A program made the position numbers and the translations under genes. From Prunella strophiata (taxonomy: Eukaryota > Chordata > Aves > Passeriformes > Prunellidae), in contig JAZBQD010000014.1 of the NCBI GenBank assembly GCA_036583965.1, forward strand, positions 25,711,490 to 25,775,489: DNA of 64,000 bases, in the 5' to 3' direction. Below the pieces are notes generated by a model, which had not been told where the DNA came from, made no database searches, and was given only the letters and a program-made list of their open reading frames with translations. Below, piece by piece: positions 38,975 to 53,900 of the stretch (positions are counted from its first letter, which is position 1; each line of letters begins with the position of its first letter).

Positions 38975-41900
38975 CTAAAAAGAAGGAAAGCATAAGATTT
39001 TAAAGAGGTGAGTTTCTACAGTGGGGGCAATGCACCTGACAAGACAAGCCAAAGCCTGATAGAGACTCCATATCTCTAAGAGCATGCATAAGTAGGCAGA
39101 AAATCAGAGAGATACTGAGATGTGTGTAGCACACACATGAAAGGAAGCTTCCACTCTCACTACAGAAGCACGTGTTCTCAAGCAGCTCAACTTTTGACAT
39201 CAACTGAACTGCAGTAATTGAACAAGGCAGGCTAAGAGCATACACTGATGAGAAGCACATAAGCCTAAGCTATAGCTCATGTTAGTTCAAGTGCTCCGAG
39301 TGCCCCAGATGCCAAGTAAATATTCCATCTAATCTGCCTTGCAAGAGCATGGGCATGTGATCAGTAACACTTGTTACTGAAGCACACAGAAATTTGGGCA
39401 CTTGGAACCATTCAGCCTTACTCTTAATTTAATTTCAGTACACATTAAAGGAAGAGGATCAGGCTGGGTCTAACATAGAATCAGCAGGCAGAATCAGAAG
39501 GCAGATTGAACATGAGCAGGAGTCAACAATCATACATTTTGCAGTGAACTGGCATGCATCCATGTGTTTAAAAAGTAATTAAAACTTTGTCCTAGTCACT
39601 TGGACACTAAAGAGCAAGGCTTTAAGCAAATACTCCAACTGTAGGATCCAAACACTTGCTGTACACTCACTGCACACTGTGTGAAACTGAGCAGCAGCTT
39701 TGACAGAGCCAGGATAGGTATGTGCAGCTTAAGAACTTCCAGTGGCTGCTGTTGCACCCTTGTAATTAACAGAAGCTTGTATGGATACTTAAGAGTAATC
39801 CCCATCACTTACCTTAAAAATTACTCCCCCAGTAGAAGAACATGTCAACATGTAATTGCCCTCAGAGTCAAAAGCAAAAAGCCGTCCTCGTGGGAACTGG
39901 ACTTGCTTGTAGCCACTGTACCCAGACAGAATAAAAGGACCTGTAGCTTCCCTGGGAAGTTCATACTCAGACACCTTCAAGCCACTTTTATGGATATTCC
40001 ACTGGATAAACTAGAATGAGAAAAAGAGATAACAGAAGCCTATCATGAAATTAACTGGAATGGAAGCAGAGTTGCCTTTTTTTGCTTTTAAGCAAAATAG
40101 TGGGTATTCCTCACAAACAGAAGATGGCATTTTGACATCTATATCTAAGTGGCTATATTAATAAAACACAGGCTGCAAAGGCTGTAAGAGTTCCTTCTAT
40201 CAGGCAAAGATATGCCCTGCCTTCCTCGAGCACTACTGCCTCTGTGTCCTTCCACACTGCATGCAGTACTCTGGTGAGAATTTGCTTAGCTCCTCAGCCA
40301 AGGTCCCTCCCTGAGCCACACCTCTACTGCTGAAGACTGAGGAACTGCAGAAATTGAAGTGTTTGTTATAAACAATAATAATAATTACAATAACAATTAT
40401 AAAGAGAGCTGCTGACGAGATTTATGCAAAGTGGTCAAGGATATGCCTCCCTGTGAATCCCAGATCTCAAATAAGGTGATCTCAGGGGCAGAGAAAGGTC
40501 ATCTTCATGGACTATCTAGGAAAAGGATGTCACCAACAATAGGATTTGCACACAAGGTCAAAGACAGCTCCAACTATTAATACATTTTTCAGCCACTCTC
40601 TCTGCAGATTGCATGGAGCAGGGTGGTACTGCACACCTAAGACTGCAGTTAGCAGCCACGTTTCATCCAGAATCTGAGCATATTTTTACAACTGTCCCCA
40701 CCATGTGGAGAAGACTCCAGAAGTGACCTCTCTGCCAGCTGAGCAGCAGGAGGGCATCCATAGCCTACCTTGCCATCCTCGCCTATGCTGTAGACGGTGT
40801 TCTCATCGTAGCTGAACTCGACGGAGTAGACCTCCCCGTCATGCGCCTTCCAGCTCATGGCACACTCGTGCTGCTGCATATCTGAGGGGAGAACAGTACT
40901 GAACACTCCTCGGACTCACACAGAGCTGAGGTGAAGAGAGGGAGGCCTTTTGTGTTCCTGAGGTCTCTGTGCCAGCCCTCCAAACCAGCCTGGGGGAGCC
41001 CAATCCACAGTCCCAGCACCTGTGCCTACACTCCTACTCTCACTTTGGCCACAAAAATCATTGTCTATAAATACTGGACTTTACAGGGCTGCTCACACAC
41101 TCACTGTCAACTGCAGGCATTCTGTATCCAAGCACCACTGGCACTCCTCCTCCCCTTGTTATCCTGCTCATCCTCCCAGCTGCTGACAGCTCTGTCCTCC
41201 CAAAGACCTGGGACTGCAGCCTCCACCCGTGCCACAAGCAGATTCCCCATTCAGAGGTAGGAGGCCTGACCTGCCTTTATTGCAAGGACAGGCTGAAGAG
41301 AACAAAAACCTGAGGAACACCAATTGCTCCCAAAAAGAGGACTGATGATGTGAAGCCCTTGCATTTAAATGGAAGGTCTCATATTAATTGCTTTCCTCAC
41401 AACTCAGCCTCTAGCAGTACTCCTATCTGGCACAGCACAAGACCACATGGCTTAAGGGGAAATTCACTCTCCTCTTCAGCTGGAGAGAAACAACAAATCC
41501 AGCAGCACTACCAGGGTCTCCAGCCAATGTCCTCCAGAAAAAGTCCATGTCAATTCACTCCTGAGAGCTCCTGTGGAGAGCTTCCACCGTGGTCTCCAAG
41601 CATCTCCTACAGCTGCCTCCCTCTATGGGCAGCCAGCTGAGGGACTAGGGACCACCTCACTACTCAGTTTCACAGAAACATTTAAGTTAGAAAAGACCTC
41701 CAAAATAATCAAGCCCAACTGTTACTTTAACACCGTCAACTGCACCACTAAACTATACTCTTAAGTGCCACATCCATAATGTGTTTTAAAATGTCTTTTA
41801 AATACTTCCAGGGATGGTGACTCCAGCACTTTCCTGGGCAGCCTGCTCCAGTGCTTGACAATCCCTTTGGTGACAGAAATTTTCCTATATCACTATAAAC

Positions 41901-44900
41901 CTCCCTTGATGCTGCTTGAGACATTTTCCTCCTGTCTGGGAGGAAATGTTACCTGGGAGAAGAGACTGACCAACACCTGGCTACAACCTCCTTTCAGGTA
42001 CTTGTAGAAAGCAGTAAGGTGTCCCCTCAGTCTCCTTTTCCCTAAGCTAAGGAACCCCAGCTCCTGCAGCCACTCCTCATGTGCTGCAGACCCTTTACCA
42101 GCTTTGGTTTTGTCCTTTGGACACGCTCCAGCCCCACAATGTCTTTCATGTAGTGAGGGGCCCAAAACCCAACATGCTGGTTGAGATGCCACCTCAGCAG
42201 TGCCAGGAGCAGGGGGACAATCCATTCCCTCATCTTGCTGGCCACACTAATTATGACACAAGCCCAGATGCCAGTCTTGGCCAGCTGGCCTCACAGCTGG
42301 CTACCAATAGCCCCAGGTCCCTTTCCACTGTACCGAAGAGACGAACAATCCCATCTGCAGCCCCGGTGACCAGAAGGTTGCCATTGTGGTTGAAGGCTGT
42401 GCAGTTAATTGCAATGGGCTCAGGCTCCAGGGAGAACTGCAACTGGAAGGGAAAATCTGCATTAATGCTGAGAAATGGAGCTGGGGGTGCTGAAGAGCTG
42501 AACTCCAGGGGAAGGAAGGAAGGAAGATGATATTTAGTAACAAGAACTCTGGTTTGGAGCCCTACACCTCTAATGGCTACAGACTTCAAGGTCTGGCAGC
42601 GGCATTTTACTGTGATACTAAACCAGCAATTCACCTCAGCCAAGCCACAGCTTTCTTAGCCATGGCCTCAAGGTTGCAAAACCAGCTTCTGGCAGGCATT
42701 AGCTTGAGTATGTTGCTTTCTCCTACATGTCAGGGACAGCACTTCACTTAAAAACAGGGAAGGCAAGGGAAACAGCAGCAACGAAAACCTTTCAGTACAG
42801 CTCAACTGGAGAAAGCCTCAGCAAAGCATCATTCAATCCACTTGGGATATTTCCAGTCACAAACTGTGCAGCCAGGATAGAAACAAGGCCATGGACTATT
42901 CTGAAGAATTCCTCAGAAAAATCCCAACACACCAATAAAACAAAAAAACTTCACCCAATCCAGCAGCTACTTACATTATTTGTTTTTATCCTGAATGTGA
43001 CAGAGGGGAAAGGAGAGGAAGGAGGAAAAAGAAGGGTGTTGAAAAGAAAGTCAGCATAATTTAGAAAGAGGGTTCCTAGACATTGAAACAGAAGACACTC
43101 ATTCTCAGCAGGCAGACTGAGAAAGGAAAGAAACCCAGCAAGTACCTGCTGTTTCATCGTCTTAGTGTCCCACAGCAGCAACTTCCCAGGAACTTGGTTC
43201 ATGCTTTTGCCCCCAGAGTTGATTACTGAGAAGTCAATGTGGGACACAGGGCTCTGGGCTGCTGCAGAGCACACGAAGGAGGCTCCACTTGGGCTGCAGG
43301 CAAGTGAGAGGATCCTGAAACAGAGGTACATGGTCTGAATCATCTCTCTCCTGCAGCTGCCTTAAGCAAAACACTCACCTACAAGGTCTCCCATTAAAAT
43401 CCCTCCTTTTATCCTGCACTGTAAAGGAGGGCAGGATTTATGTGCTTAGTTTTCAAGTGTCTCCCTGACACTTGAATAATTTTACACTGCTCAGGCAGAG
43501 ACTGCCCTCTAGATGAAGGCTGGATAGTCCTGCAGTTGCAGAAAAGCAGCAGGAACATTGAGATGTTCACTATTAAAACCAACATCATTTACTGATATTT
43601 ATATACAAAAATCAGTATTCCAGAGTTACCTGGGCATGTCCTCATCAATGCTGATTTCACAGAGATTCTTCTTTGCTTCTGTGTCATAAAGACGAACTGT
43701 CCCGACCCCACTGCCAAGCAATAGCTTGAAACCAACAAGGAAGTAGATGGAAAGAGTGTGAGTGAGCAGTACAATGATGCTGGGCAACAACCACCAAGAC
43801 TTAGTAATTTTTTTTATTTATGCATTCAGAGTAAATATTACTCCATTATGGTACATCCTGTCTTCCTGTGCAATCACACTGAGTAGGACTACCCCAAAGC
43901 CACAGAAGTCAGAGTAAAAACCCTGCTTCCCAGTGGGAAAAAGATCTAATAGGCACCAAGGTGGCATAAATACCACTTTCTAGATCATGGCTCAACACTA
44001 TAGGATGCAAAACATGTATGGAATCTCAGTGTCTAGGGGTCCAAGGAAGGAGAAGCTTAAGATTGTTAACTGCGTGCTAAAGAGAAAATCAAGCAGAAGC
44101 TGACTCCTTTCACCCATGGGAGGATGAAATCATCCAGAAGAGCTCACACATGCTTTATCAGTCGTGTTACAATTTCAATTAAAATTTAAGTCATGAAGAG
44201 ATGCATTATAAAAGAAAATTGAGCAAGCCAGATCTTTGCCACTTCAGTGCCTAATTTTGCTGGTGAATCCTACACGTATTTCAGAATGAACAATCTTTCC
44301 GCTAGCAAGAAGGAAATTAATGCCACAAAGCAGAAGAAACATCATCACAACAAACAAAGAGCAACAACTGCATTGACAACTTGCTTTCTAAAAGCCAAAG
44401 AAGAGACAAGCTGTAGCACCAGCTCTTCACAGGTGGCATTTTAGGGTTAGCAAGCCACACATTGTCAGTGCCAAAATGCGAAAAACACTGCCTCATTTGC
44501 AGACCAGCCTTCTCATACAGCCCTGTATTTGCCAAGGGAGGGCATGAAACACTAGCAACAGTACAAGGACTCAAAGGAATGCATGTAACTTAAGGCCTCC
44601 TCTCTAGTAACAGAACTAGAGAAAAAGGGATAGATATAGGAAACATTTAAACTGCCAAGTTATTTAAACAAGCTCCAAGCTCTCAAGACACCAGTCTAGA
44701 ACTGGCCATGGAGCTTTTTTCACACCTTTTTATGCACAAGTAAAATGCCACCCCCATAACCCTGTTTCCCCTTCTCTGCTGCTGGCTCAGGGTAAAGGTC
44801 CACAGCTCTCTGCTGCAGGACCTCCCACAGGCTGTTGCACTCAGGTTGCCTCTGCCTGTCCTTCCAAGTTGCTGTGTGATCTGTGTGAAGACAGGCATTT

Positions 44901-47900
44901 CCCTCTAAGGCACTACTTCTATCCTCCAGCTGTACCCACACTGCACTTCAGAATTTGTTTCAGGGCAAGCGGTGGTGAACTCCTTGCTCAATACAAAGCA
45001 TACACTCCCCACTCTAGTTCTTTTTAGACCCTAGAGGCTTTGGTTCCCTGTATCCCACTAAAGTGGAAATTAACTGCTGCCCCAATCTTACCCACAGTGC
45101 AGCTGTCTAGAAGTGAACATGCAACACGTAGCAACAGGGCCCCAAATCATCTGCTGCGCTTCCACAAGCACACTACTCACCAGCCGATCCCGCTTGGTGG
45201 CCCATTCCAGGGACAGCAATGGAGATTTGGAAATGGATGAAGCTTTTGTTTGCATTATGGGGTTAAAAGACCAGACTTTGATGACTCCATCCACATCCAA
45301 GCTGGCCACCCTCCGTCCAGAACAATCAACCCTGTGTGTAGAATGAAACTGATGGGATATTCTTCTCCCTCAAATTCTTAGATGTAACCCACTAATCCTT
45401 CCTTTCCTGGCCACACAACAGTTCCTTCTGCAGGAATTAGAACTTCTTTGCACTACTTCCTGCTCAGTAACTGGCACAACAAAGCACACTAAGCTCCAGA
45501 CATAAAGCATAATGCCCTTAAACAATACCTGCTTTCCAAGAGAATTTCTTTCTGGCTAGCAACAAATATCTCTGTCCAAAAATCTCTGTCCTTTTTCACA
45601 TGTAGCACAAGCTACATTCTATTTTCAGTCACACCAACTTGACTGCCCAGCAACTGAGAGTACATGTCCAGCATGCTGGACAGAACAGAGGCTGGAGAAA
45701 GAGGGCAGACACAGCTGATCCTTCTGCAGAGGCTTTGACAAGACAGCCCTCTTCTGGCAGTGCATTACCTGCAGTACATGATGGATGAATGGTGCTCCCC
45801 ATACTCCTCCTGGCTCAGGACGATGAAAGGCTGCTCCTGCCGAACCCCCACAGCCTCTGCACTGCTGCCAGGCATTTTGGTTGAAGTCTCTGTTTGCTCA
45901 GCATGCAGCTCTGAGCATGGTTCTGCCTCAGCTATGCTTAGTATCTGTTTTCTTCTCAGCACTTTGGCCCTGAAGAAAGAAATCCTGTGTGAAATACAAG
46001 GAAGCAGCTCCATATCAAGCTCTTCAGCTACCCCCACCTGCTGGGAGAAAAAAAAAAACAAAAAAGCTGCAACAAATCAGGAGCAATGTCAGCCCAACAC
46101 CACTCCTGCCAGGGGCTCTTCTGAGTACAAGGACTATGTGTTGCACAACTGCACTACTTAATATGACCTCCTTAGTTGTTGAGTCCCTTATATCCCCCTC
46201 CATGTGCCCAGCTATATACTTTCCTGTAAGAATTAAAAGAACTGCAACACTTCTAGCATACCTCAGCCAATATGAGAGGCCCATTTACATGCCATTAGAG
46301 CACAGATTCACAAGAAAATCAACATATTTCAAGGAATTCTTGCATTCAGCAATATAAGTTAAGTCTGTGTAATATGCAGTTCAGCAAACCTGCACAAAAA
46401 CCTGGCTCTCAAGCCCCAGTGGATGGATTATCTTCATCTGCCAGAAATTCAGATTGTGCTAAATGGAGCTGCCACTGCAGCCAACTGACTGATGACAACA
46501 GTAGAGCTGACACGTGAGTCCCAAAGCTTAAAACCCAATTTGACAGGGCAGACAGAACAAATGGAGTTTTAGGAAGTGAAGTATGTGGATGAGACAAGAT
46601 CTGCACTGCAGAAATATCTGGAAGCAGCTTAGTCTTCCCTTGCCACCAGAACCTGAACAAGAAGCAGATACAGCACATAAGGTGGTAAAATATCTGCTAG
46701 TATTCTTTTGATAAACCATCCTCTGAAAGTCAAGTGTCCCCAAAATGGTATTGGTATTGATGGTTATGAATTCCTGTTCTGTAACACATGCTTGCCGTAA
46801 TTTACAGTAGCTTCTCATCAGGACCAATGGATCAAGCACTGCATAATCAAATCATCTGAAATCACAGAGTTGAAAAAGACTGGGAAATAAATCCAAGAAT
46901 TATTCTGATAGTTAATGTGGGGAGGTAGCAACCAGTGAATGACATTCATGTGAAAGAAGACAGTGCTGCCTTTCAGTTTCCTGTTTGTTCACAAGCTTTG
47001 AGTACAAGAGAAAGTTAAAGAGTGTCAAGCCTCCCCAAGAGCACAAGGACCAATCCTTACACAGCCCAAAAATCACTGCCTTAACCTGGAACATTCTAGA
47101 AGAAGGGAAGTGAAAGGAAACTTACTGGGAAATCGGGCTTTGCAATTTTCCAACCAATGCTGAAAATGTTTTAGATGAACCATGAATATAAAAGTTCTCT
47201 AAAGGCCTTGAATGCTGAGTGATAGAGTAACATGTCTTTAACCAGCACTCCCACACACAGAACAGCCACACATTGGCCAATGGGCAACACTCCCTCAGCA
47301 CTGTCTCTCCACAAGGCAGAATGTCTCACACAGACAAAATAACAATGGCTGAGATGCTGCCTGTGCTCTGTATTTTTTGACAACGTGGCTGCTGAAAGCC
47401 AGAGAACACACTGGTGAACAGAAGTAGTGTGCTGACCTTCAGCAGTTAAAACCCAGGACACAGTTTTATTATTTCATTAGATTTTAAAGCAGGGCACACT
47501 CCCAGGCAAAACTGCAACAGTAAAGTACAAAAAACTCCAAAAGACCAATGTTGCTAGGAAAGCAACTTCCATTCCTATCCAGGAAAATTTTATATTAGTT
47601 TTCATTGTCCCACACACAGCTTGCATAAATCAGCATAAGAACCCACAGGAAGAGAACTCACTTTGGCTGGATGAGTGAGCCAAGTTCATTACCACTGAGG
47701 AATGGGGATTTTAACAAGGTAATTGAACACAACCATTAAAAGGGAATGACACCTTAATGAAGTCCTCAGGGCCAGGCTGTTGAAAAACATGGAGACAAAA
47801 GACAATTCTTCTTCCACCTGAAATGCCAATACTGATTAACTTCCAGGGACACAGAAATAAACCAAGTGCACAAGGAGTTGATTAACTACAGACATTAACC

Positions 47901-50900
47901 TTTGATACAGTTATTTCTGACTAGCAATTCTGAAACTTAAAGGAAACACTTGCACTTGTTTTACCCTCAGTTTTACAGAAATACAAGCCTTCTGCCTCCC
48001 AGCCCTGCAGCACTGAGCAGTACCTGGAAGGTCCCTTTTGACAACAGTTCTTTCCTTTCTTTCCCATGCTCCTGCAAGCGCTTCTGCCGCTGCTGCAAGG
48101 AACTGGACTCGCCTGCCACTAAACCACTGAAGTGGCTCTTCCCATCTTTAGAGCTCACTGCTCCTTCTTTTCCTTTGGCACTCTGGAAAGCAGAGAAGTG
48201 ATTGGGCAAAGTTATGCTTCTAGTAGGTTGCAGAACAAAGAGCAAAAGAAGCAGCAAAGCAACCAAGCACCTGCAAGGGCTGCACAAGCTCTTAGATAAC
48301 AATAGCTGTTCTTGTGCTGCATTCAGGCCCAGCATACATTTGCAAGGCAGGAAAGGACATTTAATTTTTCAGGTGGAAGCAAAAACTTGGAGCAGTTCCA
48401 TGCTGCAAGTTAACTCCTTGGAGACTGAGCAACTTTCAGTTGAGAATTACCTGGTGATTTGTTGATTCTTTCTTCCCTAGCAGCACACTCCCAGTCTGCA
48501 TTGGAGAAGCCCCACTTGAATGGGTTGGTCTGGAAGGGCCCTTTTTACTTTGGGAGAGAAAAGAGGACAGAAAGCCTCCCCGGGACTGAAGAGAATGTGC
48601 TGTACTTCTCTGATTGCAGGTCATATCACTAATGAAAAAAAACAAAACACCAGCAAATAGAATATGAAAGTGTAATGAGGCAACCTGCCCAAAGACCACC
48701 CAGTTGAGTGAAGTGGCAGCTGTTTGAACCACTGGAAGATAGATGTTCATTTCCAAGCAAGTGCACCACTATGCACTAAAAACTTATTTGAAAATATCCT
48801 GTTAGTGCCTGGAGCAGGTCATTATAATTACTGTAACCAAAAGCTCACTTCTCAGAGATGTCACTGAGACACTAAGCTCAAACTGTTGCTGAATCCCCTG
48901 TAAGGCCACCTAAAACTCCTTTCACTCCATTTGGTTTGTTTGGAAAGACCCTAAGGGAAAGGCAGGGGAATTCAGATTTCTTTAGAACTTATTCAAATGG
49001 GATTCCCAATTCAAAGCATAAAACAGACCCACTTTGAGAGACATTCAGCATCCAATATTTCACTTAACAGCCTTTGATAAACAGCAAGTTATGTTCAACA
49101 ATTTTATGGCACAAGCTTTCAATAGTCTCAAAATCCAGACACAAAGAAATTAAAGAGAGCTACAGCCCACTTCTATGATTATAAACACCTCCCTTCTCAG
49201 TCCACAATGCCAAGAGCAGCAGCTGCTTCCCAGAACATAACTGTCTGACCTCACTGTGCTACAGCTTCCTCTGAGAGCTGAGTGGCAGCTAGGGCAAGGG
49301 GAATACAATAATCTTCACTGTCTCTATCCACTCTTCAAGGATGGAACTATTGTACCAAATCTGGGCTTTGAGCTAAGCAGAGACATGAAAATAAGCAACT
49401 GAACTGGTCCCAGACTAAGAGATAAACTGCACATGCAAGAAATGCCACTTCTTAGGCAAGTTTTTCTAATTCAAATGGACAAAAATAAACACAGGAATGA
49501 ACTACCCCATCCCTCATGTCACACTCCTCCATACACCCAGATAGCACCAGGGCTTTCCACATAGTTTAAAAAAACATCACAAACTAAACTCTGTAGCCTG
49601 TACTGTGCAAAGACTGCAGAGCTGTCACCAAGATAGTTCAATAAACACTTAGTCCATTTATTCAGACAAATTTTAGATTAAAACATTTTGTGCATAGTAC
49701 CTGCTACAACTTTTATCTGTCACTGGTAACAAGACAGTTTAATCAATCCTATTCCTGTCCTGTACTGAGGTAAAAAAGTAACAGTTAAAGAAGCTGTATC
49801 ACTGTGTATGTTGCCTAATTTCCCCAGAAATAGGCACAAAATAGATGCAGCCATAAAACACACTTTTAACTGCAGCAAGTTCATGGGGAAATCTGTGCAT
49901 AATTGAGCCTCACAGAAGAGAAGCTCCTTTTCACTTGACTTTGCAAAAGCAAGAAAACATCCCTGTGTAACAAGAATCCCTTTGGGTCATACAGTAATAG
50001 CATATACAAAACAACACAGGGCATTCACCTATGGCACAGCAGGCACTCAAGTAAATTGGAATCAAGAGCCAATTCACTTCATTTGAGCAACACTGCAGGT
50101 ACTGCACTGCTGCCAGTGACCTAGATGCCCAGAGCACCTTGATGCAATGCTGAGAGCAGAGCAGAATCACTTCCAAGTGTGCTCGGGCTCTCACTGGTTT
50201 GCAAGAACCTCCCAAAAGATGGGAGAGATGCCTGTCATGAATTCCATTAAACCTGCTAAGGTCACCATAATTTCTGCCTGGATGTCTTTCTGCATTGAAT
50301 CCCAGGGCAGGGGACATGGAAATGACCCTCCAGGAACCTCCCTGACCCAACAAAAGCAGCAGAGCCTGTCCCCAGCTCTTCTCCTGCAGGCACTCACAGC
50401 TCAGAGTCCCCTAGTCGATCCATGTTGGCCACATATGCAGGCAACTTGTGATGCATGACTGCTGGTTCCACCTCCAGTTCCTCTTTCTTCATGCGGGAGG
50501 ATTCAGCCTGCAGAGCAAACAGCTAGGACAGGAGAAAAGAGCCAAGTAAACACAGGGTCACTGAGATTCACCTCCTTCCCACTCACTGAAGTTGTTTACT
50601 CCTTTTATTTCAACAGCTCTAGAAGGGTGGGGAAGGAAAAAAGTTGCTCTGACTGGCTGAGCACCACCTTAGTCCAATCAGTCAAAACAATCAGTACTTT
50701 AGGCACATGAAACTGGAACCTACTTAAAACCCTTCATTCCTCTCCTCGAGCTGGCTGTGGGGACATTAGTGGTGCTGGGAAACAAGAGCTGGGCAGGGCA
50801 GAGCTTACCAGTCCCTCTCTGTGCAGGCAGTTTGAGGCCAGGGCAATGCAGGCACGGAGCCTAGAAGGTAATCTTCTTCCCACAGCCAAGGGTTTGCTGA

Positions 50901-53900
50901 ACTGGCAGAGTGCACCAAGGTCAGTGAAACCAGGTCACCCTGAAATCCAGCTCCATACCCTGTGCAACTCCTTCCCAAGCATGATAGTGAGATTTATCTC
51001 CACATTATGGAGAAAGAAAACCATCTCTTTTACCCTTTAGTAGAGAGGAACCTCAGGATGCAGCTTTCCGGAACAGATGTGGTTTATGCCTGTGACTCTT
51101 ACACAAAGAGTTCCTCAGGCTTTTCTGTTTCTGTACATTTGTTTTTCAGATATATTTCTTTTTAACACAGTATTTAAGGAAAGAAAATACAGGAAGAAAA
51201 ATGAGCTTTAGAAATCTAGCTTTCTATTTACGTATTTGCATTGTTTCAGCAGCATAAAACAGAATTACTACTTAATTTCAGCTAGCATAAAATTCAATAT
51301 TTATTGACATCCTTTTTTAAAACCTGTATTCTAGAAGTAGCTGGTTCCCCCTCTGACCTGAGGTGTTGACTAAAAGGGAAAGTTTAGTTTTACTTCTGTC
51401 AATTTGCCAGAAAACTTTTATCCAGACTGCAAATGATATCAGCCAACATGCAAAACACAAACTACAGGTTTAATCTGATTAAAAGTAAAGAACACAAAAT
51501 TTGAGGAAATAAAAGAGCTCTATTGCAAAACATACCTCATCCTCAGTCCTATTCACTGACCATCTTTGTAGAACCCTCCTGTCAATATTTGACTGACCTT
51601 CTAACTCCATACAGTACACAGTGACAAATCTTGGGTTTTTTCCCCAAAAACTGCCTCCTTTTTGAAATCAATTATTCTATTTTACTTCTCTTTCTAGGAG
51701 AGTGTTGAACAGCTATTAAAACAGTACAAACAGGAAACACAACATACAACAATGTTTTGTAACACAGGAGGTAAAGCACAAATTTTACTGAAGTATTTAT
51801 ACAGAAAGAGTTTTTCTTGGTATGTTTGAGGAAGCGAAATTAAAGTTCTGCTTACATGAATAAACCTTTCTACTTGTATGTGATCATCCACATGTGATCT
51901 GTAGTTTAGAAAGCTCTTAAACTGCAGATTTCACAGATTTTTCTAACTGAAGTTATACTTGGAAATGACTGACCTGTATTACACCCTTTCCCAAAGTATC
52001 TGCTGATGATACTGTCAAATACAAGACATGGAGCTGGGCAGCATTTTGTCTGAACTAACAGACCCTTCTTATGGTTTACTGTAAGATATAGAGTTGGGAA
52101 ACAGACATTCACAACATTTCCATTAGTTGGTCTAAACTGCTTTGAGTACACATCAAACATGGTGAAGGGGCCATTTCAGAAGTAACAGTTTCTGTCTCTT
52201 TGCCAGAATTTACTGCCCATTTCTATTGCTTCTATTTCTCTATCAGCTAAAATCTGGAAGTGACTGAGTACTAGTCACAAAATCAACCATACTTCCTTTC
52301 CAACCCATTCTATAACTCTACGACATACATCCCTAACCTGCTACCAGTTTCACCTTGTTTTGACTTTGCAGTGTAACAGAAAATGGGTTTGTATAGTATT
52401 CAGTCACCTGTCAGACAGCACAGGGAGGGGAGACAATCACCTCCAGCAGAGGGGACAGGAATATCCTAAACACACATTTCACAATATGATCACAACCCTA
52501 AGTTTGCTGGGAACAATTGAAAGATAAATCAAAATAAAACAAAAGACTTAAAGAATCTGCCTTAGAATAACTGCACCAGACAGAACAGTTAGAACGTTCT
52601 CGAATGGATGGGATCAGTTTTACAAAACTCACATCACACAGTCAGCAGCTAAAGAGTGATCTCAGTTCTGACCTTATGCCGCAACGATTCATTTTCTTCC
52701 TGTATGAGACTGGTCCTGAGGCATTCAGCTTCAAAGTTCAGTATGACTGGAACTGGTAAGAAATGTTAAAGAAAATTGAGGCACTAACTTGTGTGCACCT
52801 GGCTTCATTCTAAAAGCCAGCACTCCATACTGGCCATTTCTCTGTAAAAACAAAGCTGCCCAGTCCATACAATCAGCAAAAAGTATGTGCACAACCAGAA
52901 CATTAGCAACATCTTAATTACTTAAGTCAACTTTTCACTTTGCTGTTGCACAAACTACTTCATGTGGACTTTGCAAGGATTTTTAGATTATTTCATTTTA
53001 GAGTCAGAAGTGGAGGGCAAGACAGGTTCTATTACTGCTTTACTGTACACTGAATGAACAGTTCAAGATGAGTTGTATTCCAGCTGCAGCACAAGCCTGC
53101 CCATCACCAAACAATACAGAATGCTGTAGCATGGGGCTAAAAACTTATTCCTGCCAAAAATCAACTGCTCTATTATAATGAGCTGTCACTAGGCAATGTT
53201 TTGAACATAATGTACCCAAAGAAGGATCTAAGAGAAGATGCCAGTACAGTTATGGATTATGATCCAAGGTTGTATGACTGTTTTGTATTATGTCAAACAA
53301 AGAGTAAAACCATTTCAGAACAAGATGTGCACAAGATTTCTAGTCACTAGCATCAGGATGATTCAGAATCAGCAACAACCACAATTGTTTTGCCTAGGGA
53401 ATACAACATATCATCAGATAATTGAGCAGTAACTATCCCAACATCCTCTGGTAAACACCAACTTTCTAGTAAGTCTTGGCCGTGAAAAATCACCTGATAC
53501 AGGAAGTTCCATAGTTCTTGGCATAACTGTTTAAAGTATAACACCAGGGAGACTGAACTATGAGTTGCAAAGAAGGATATGCATGCACTGAAATAAGACG
53601 CTGAGGAAGTTGTGCAGAGACACGATGAAGGTATCTGCCCACTGGCGCGAGAAATAGGTAGCAAAGGTGGGGTTGGAGTCTGGAGCAGGGAGGAAGGGCA
53701 GGACAAACCAATCCTTCCACTCTGCCTGGTTCTGGAGCTCGGAGGCCTGCTTGAGGAAAAACTCCTGTGCCTTGTCATTGCGGCCATTCTGGAACACAGC
53801 AAGAAGAATAGGGCTCACACTTCTGTTAATGCCACCAGATTAGGTCTGGGAACATTTGCTTTTTGTTATGAACACAACAACAACTATTTTCACCACCCTG

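Noticed and set aside
41893..42225. Minus-strand 110-codon frame in a WDR91 intron
   Set aside because: It lies wholly inside the CR1 fragment; this is the non-coding 3' part of the element.
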